From a bacterium TMED88 (GTDB taxonomy: Bacteria > Myxococcota_A > UBA9160 > UBA4427): DNA of 36,274 nucleotides. The notes beneath the pieces were generated by a model. It was not told the DNA's origin and did no database searches. It saw only the letters and a list, made by a program, of their open reading frames with translations. The stretch spans positions 1 to 36,274 of the forward strand of contig NHEP01000127.1 of NCBI GenBank assembly GCA_002171515.1, written 5' to 3'. Shown one piece after another: positions 35,178 through 36,274 of the stretch. Within the stretch, counting starts at the first letter, position 1; every line of letters begins with the position of its first letter. A program made the position numbers and the translations under genes.

Positions 35178-36274
35178 ATGGACTCTCAGCAACCCGTTCG
35201 CTCTGCCTCCCTCCCGCATCGCCTCCTCCTTGGACCCGGACCGTCCAACGTCCATCCTCGTATCCTGGAAGCAATGTCGAAGCCCCTGGTTGGACACCTT
35301 GACCCTCATTTTTTGGGTTTGCTGGATGAAATCCAAGGCTCCCTCCGCCCGCTCTTTGGCACGTCGAACCGCTTCACCCTGCCGCTGTCGGCAACCGGCA
35401 GCGCGGGCATGGAAGCCTGCCTCGTCAATTTACTCGAACCTGGCCAGCGCATACTCGTCGGCGTCAATGGTGTCTTTGGCGGACGAATGGTGGAAGTCGC
35501 CACTCGGGCCGGGGCCGAAGTTCATGCCGTCAAAGCGAACTGGGGTGACCCCTTGGACGAGCAAGCCATGATCGAGGCGATTCAAAGGATCCGGCCCGAG
35601 GTTGTCGCGTTTGTCCATGCTGAAACCTCAACCGGTGTGCACCAGCCCATCCCGGAGATCACTCGAGCCGCCCAAGAAATTGGCGCTTTCGTAGTCCTCG
35701 ACTGCGTGACCTCACTCTCAGGTGTGCCCGTCGAACTGGACAAGTGGGGGGTCGACGCGGCCTACAGCGGGACGCAAAAGTGTTTATCCTGCCCTCCTGG
35801 CCTGTCGCCCATCAGTTTTTCAGAGCGGGCCCTCGCCCGAGTTCGAGCGCGATCGACACCAGTCCAAAGTTGGTACCTCGATGTCTCGTTGCTGGATGGC
35901 TACTACGGAGGCGAGCGGGTCTACCACCATACGGCACCCATCAGTGCACTCTATGGTCTCGCTGAGGCGCTTCGGGTCATCGAAGATGAAGGTCTTCCGG
36001 CCCGAATCCGACGCCACCAAGAGGCCGGCGAGGCTCTGGTGGAAAGCCTCGCCCCGTTCGGCTTCACACCCCTCGTCTCGGCTCAGTATCGCCTTCCCAT
36101 GCTGACCACGCTGCGTCTCCCCGAATCCCTGCCCCCCCAAGAGGAGGCCGCCCTGCGTCGACGCCTCCTGGATCACCACAACATCGAGGTCGGGGGCGGG
36201 CTTGGGGAACTGGCTGGACAGGTCTGGCGTGTTGGATTGATGGGAGAAAATGCCCATCTCGAGTCCGTCGGTCA
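35178..36274 (+). CDS. Class V aminotransferase, alanine-glyoxylate type (runs off the window)
   Basis: The visible 365 residues are nearly complete for this family (about 380-400). The N-terminus LLLGPGPSNVHPRILEAM is the signature of alanine-glyoxylate and serine-glyoxylate aminotransferases. SATGSAGMEACL follows, then a PLP-contact Asp175 in VVLDCVTSLSG and the PLP lysine Lys201 in SGTQKCLSCPPGLS. YHHTAPISALYGLAEAL is also typical. It would move an amino group from alanine or serine to glyoxylate; the exact donor is unclear. No strong ribosome binding site is seen before the ATG. It diverges from the small membrane protein gene. Confidence 0.92.
   Translation, partial: MDSQQPVRSASLPHRLLLGPGPSNVHPRILEAMSKPLVGHLDPHFLGLLDEIQGSLRPLFGTSNRFTLPLSATGSAGMEACLVNLLEPGQRILVGVNGVFGGRMVEVATRAGAEVHAVKANWGDPLDEQAMIEAIQRIRPEVVAFVHAETSTGVHQPIPEITRAAQEIGAFVVLDCVTSLSGVPVELDKWGVDAAYSGTQKCLSCPPGLSPISFSERALARVRARSTPVQSWYLDVSLLDGYYGGERVYHHTAPISALYGLAEALRVIEDEGLPARIRRHQEAGEALVESLAPFGFTPLVSAQYRLPMLTTLRLPESLPPQEEAALRRRLLDHHNIEVGGGLGELAGQVWRVGLMGENAHLESVG

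Noticed and set aside
1-36274. Mobile elements, prophage, CRISPR arrays, toxin-antitoxin or biosynthetic clusters
   Set aside because: No transposase, integrase, direct-repeat array or secondary-metabolite enzyme set was found on either strand; the acyl-CoA ligase and epimerase stand alone.

Overview
The window is a dense stretch of housekeeping chromosome from a GC-rich Gram-negative bacterium. Signal-peptide proteins, a beta-barrel outer-membrane protein and a LolA-like protein indicate an outer membrane. The order tilS-ftsH-folP-cdaA-cdaR-glmM-nnr-tsaE-lysC is, from memory, typical of deltaproteobacteria in the broad sense (Myxococcota/Desulfobacterota-type lineages). That placement is an inference from gene order and protein style, not from a phylogeny. 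No insertion sequence, phage, integrase or CRISPR array was found, and no gene-free stretch exceeds about 220 bases.

Region 1 (1-18329, all on the minus strand) reads tilS, ftsH, folP, cdaA, cdaR, glmM, nnr, tsaE, lysC, a ComEA-like gene, a YihY/BrkB gene, a cysteine desulfurase, mnmA, rnc, era, a MerR regulator and the 5' part of icmF. Many junctions overlap by four bases (GTGA or ATGA), which implies translational coupling. Themes are tRNA modification (tilS, tsaE, and the sulfur relay desulfurase-MnmA), cell wall and c-di-AMP (cdaA, cdaR, glmM), folate (folP), metabolite repair (nnr), amino acids (lysC), RNA processing (rnc, era) and B12-dependent acyl-CoA isomerisation (icmF). A terminator-like hairpin lies directly upstream of the ftsH ribosome binding site.

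Region 2 (18398-25858) holds an acyl-CoA ligase diverging from tilS, a tRNA-Met(CAT) with encoded CCA, a secreted FlgO-like protein downstream of a REC-GAF-histidine kinase, a P-loop kinase-like protein, a sugar-nucleotide epimerase/reductase, prmA and a DnaQ-like exonuclease.

Region 3 (26052-28610, plus strand) is a LolA-like lipoprotein-sorting protein followed by a DUF1302-type barrel, with no RND permease beside them.

Region 4 (28625-33429, minus strand) is the least explained part. It holds an unrecognised 390-residue protein, a 947-residue protein with a degenerate DHH phosphoesterase end and a long Arg/Gly- and Asp/Glu-rich middle, and queE. A clear intrinsic terminator sits only 28 bases before the first start codon of this operon.

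Region 5 (33560-36274) has dgt and a small one-helix membrane protein on the minus strand. They diverge from a class V aminotransferase that runs off the window. Overall the window is mostly ordinary core genome; the DHH-fusion operon and the two hairpins placed directly before start codons are the best candidates for something undescribed.
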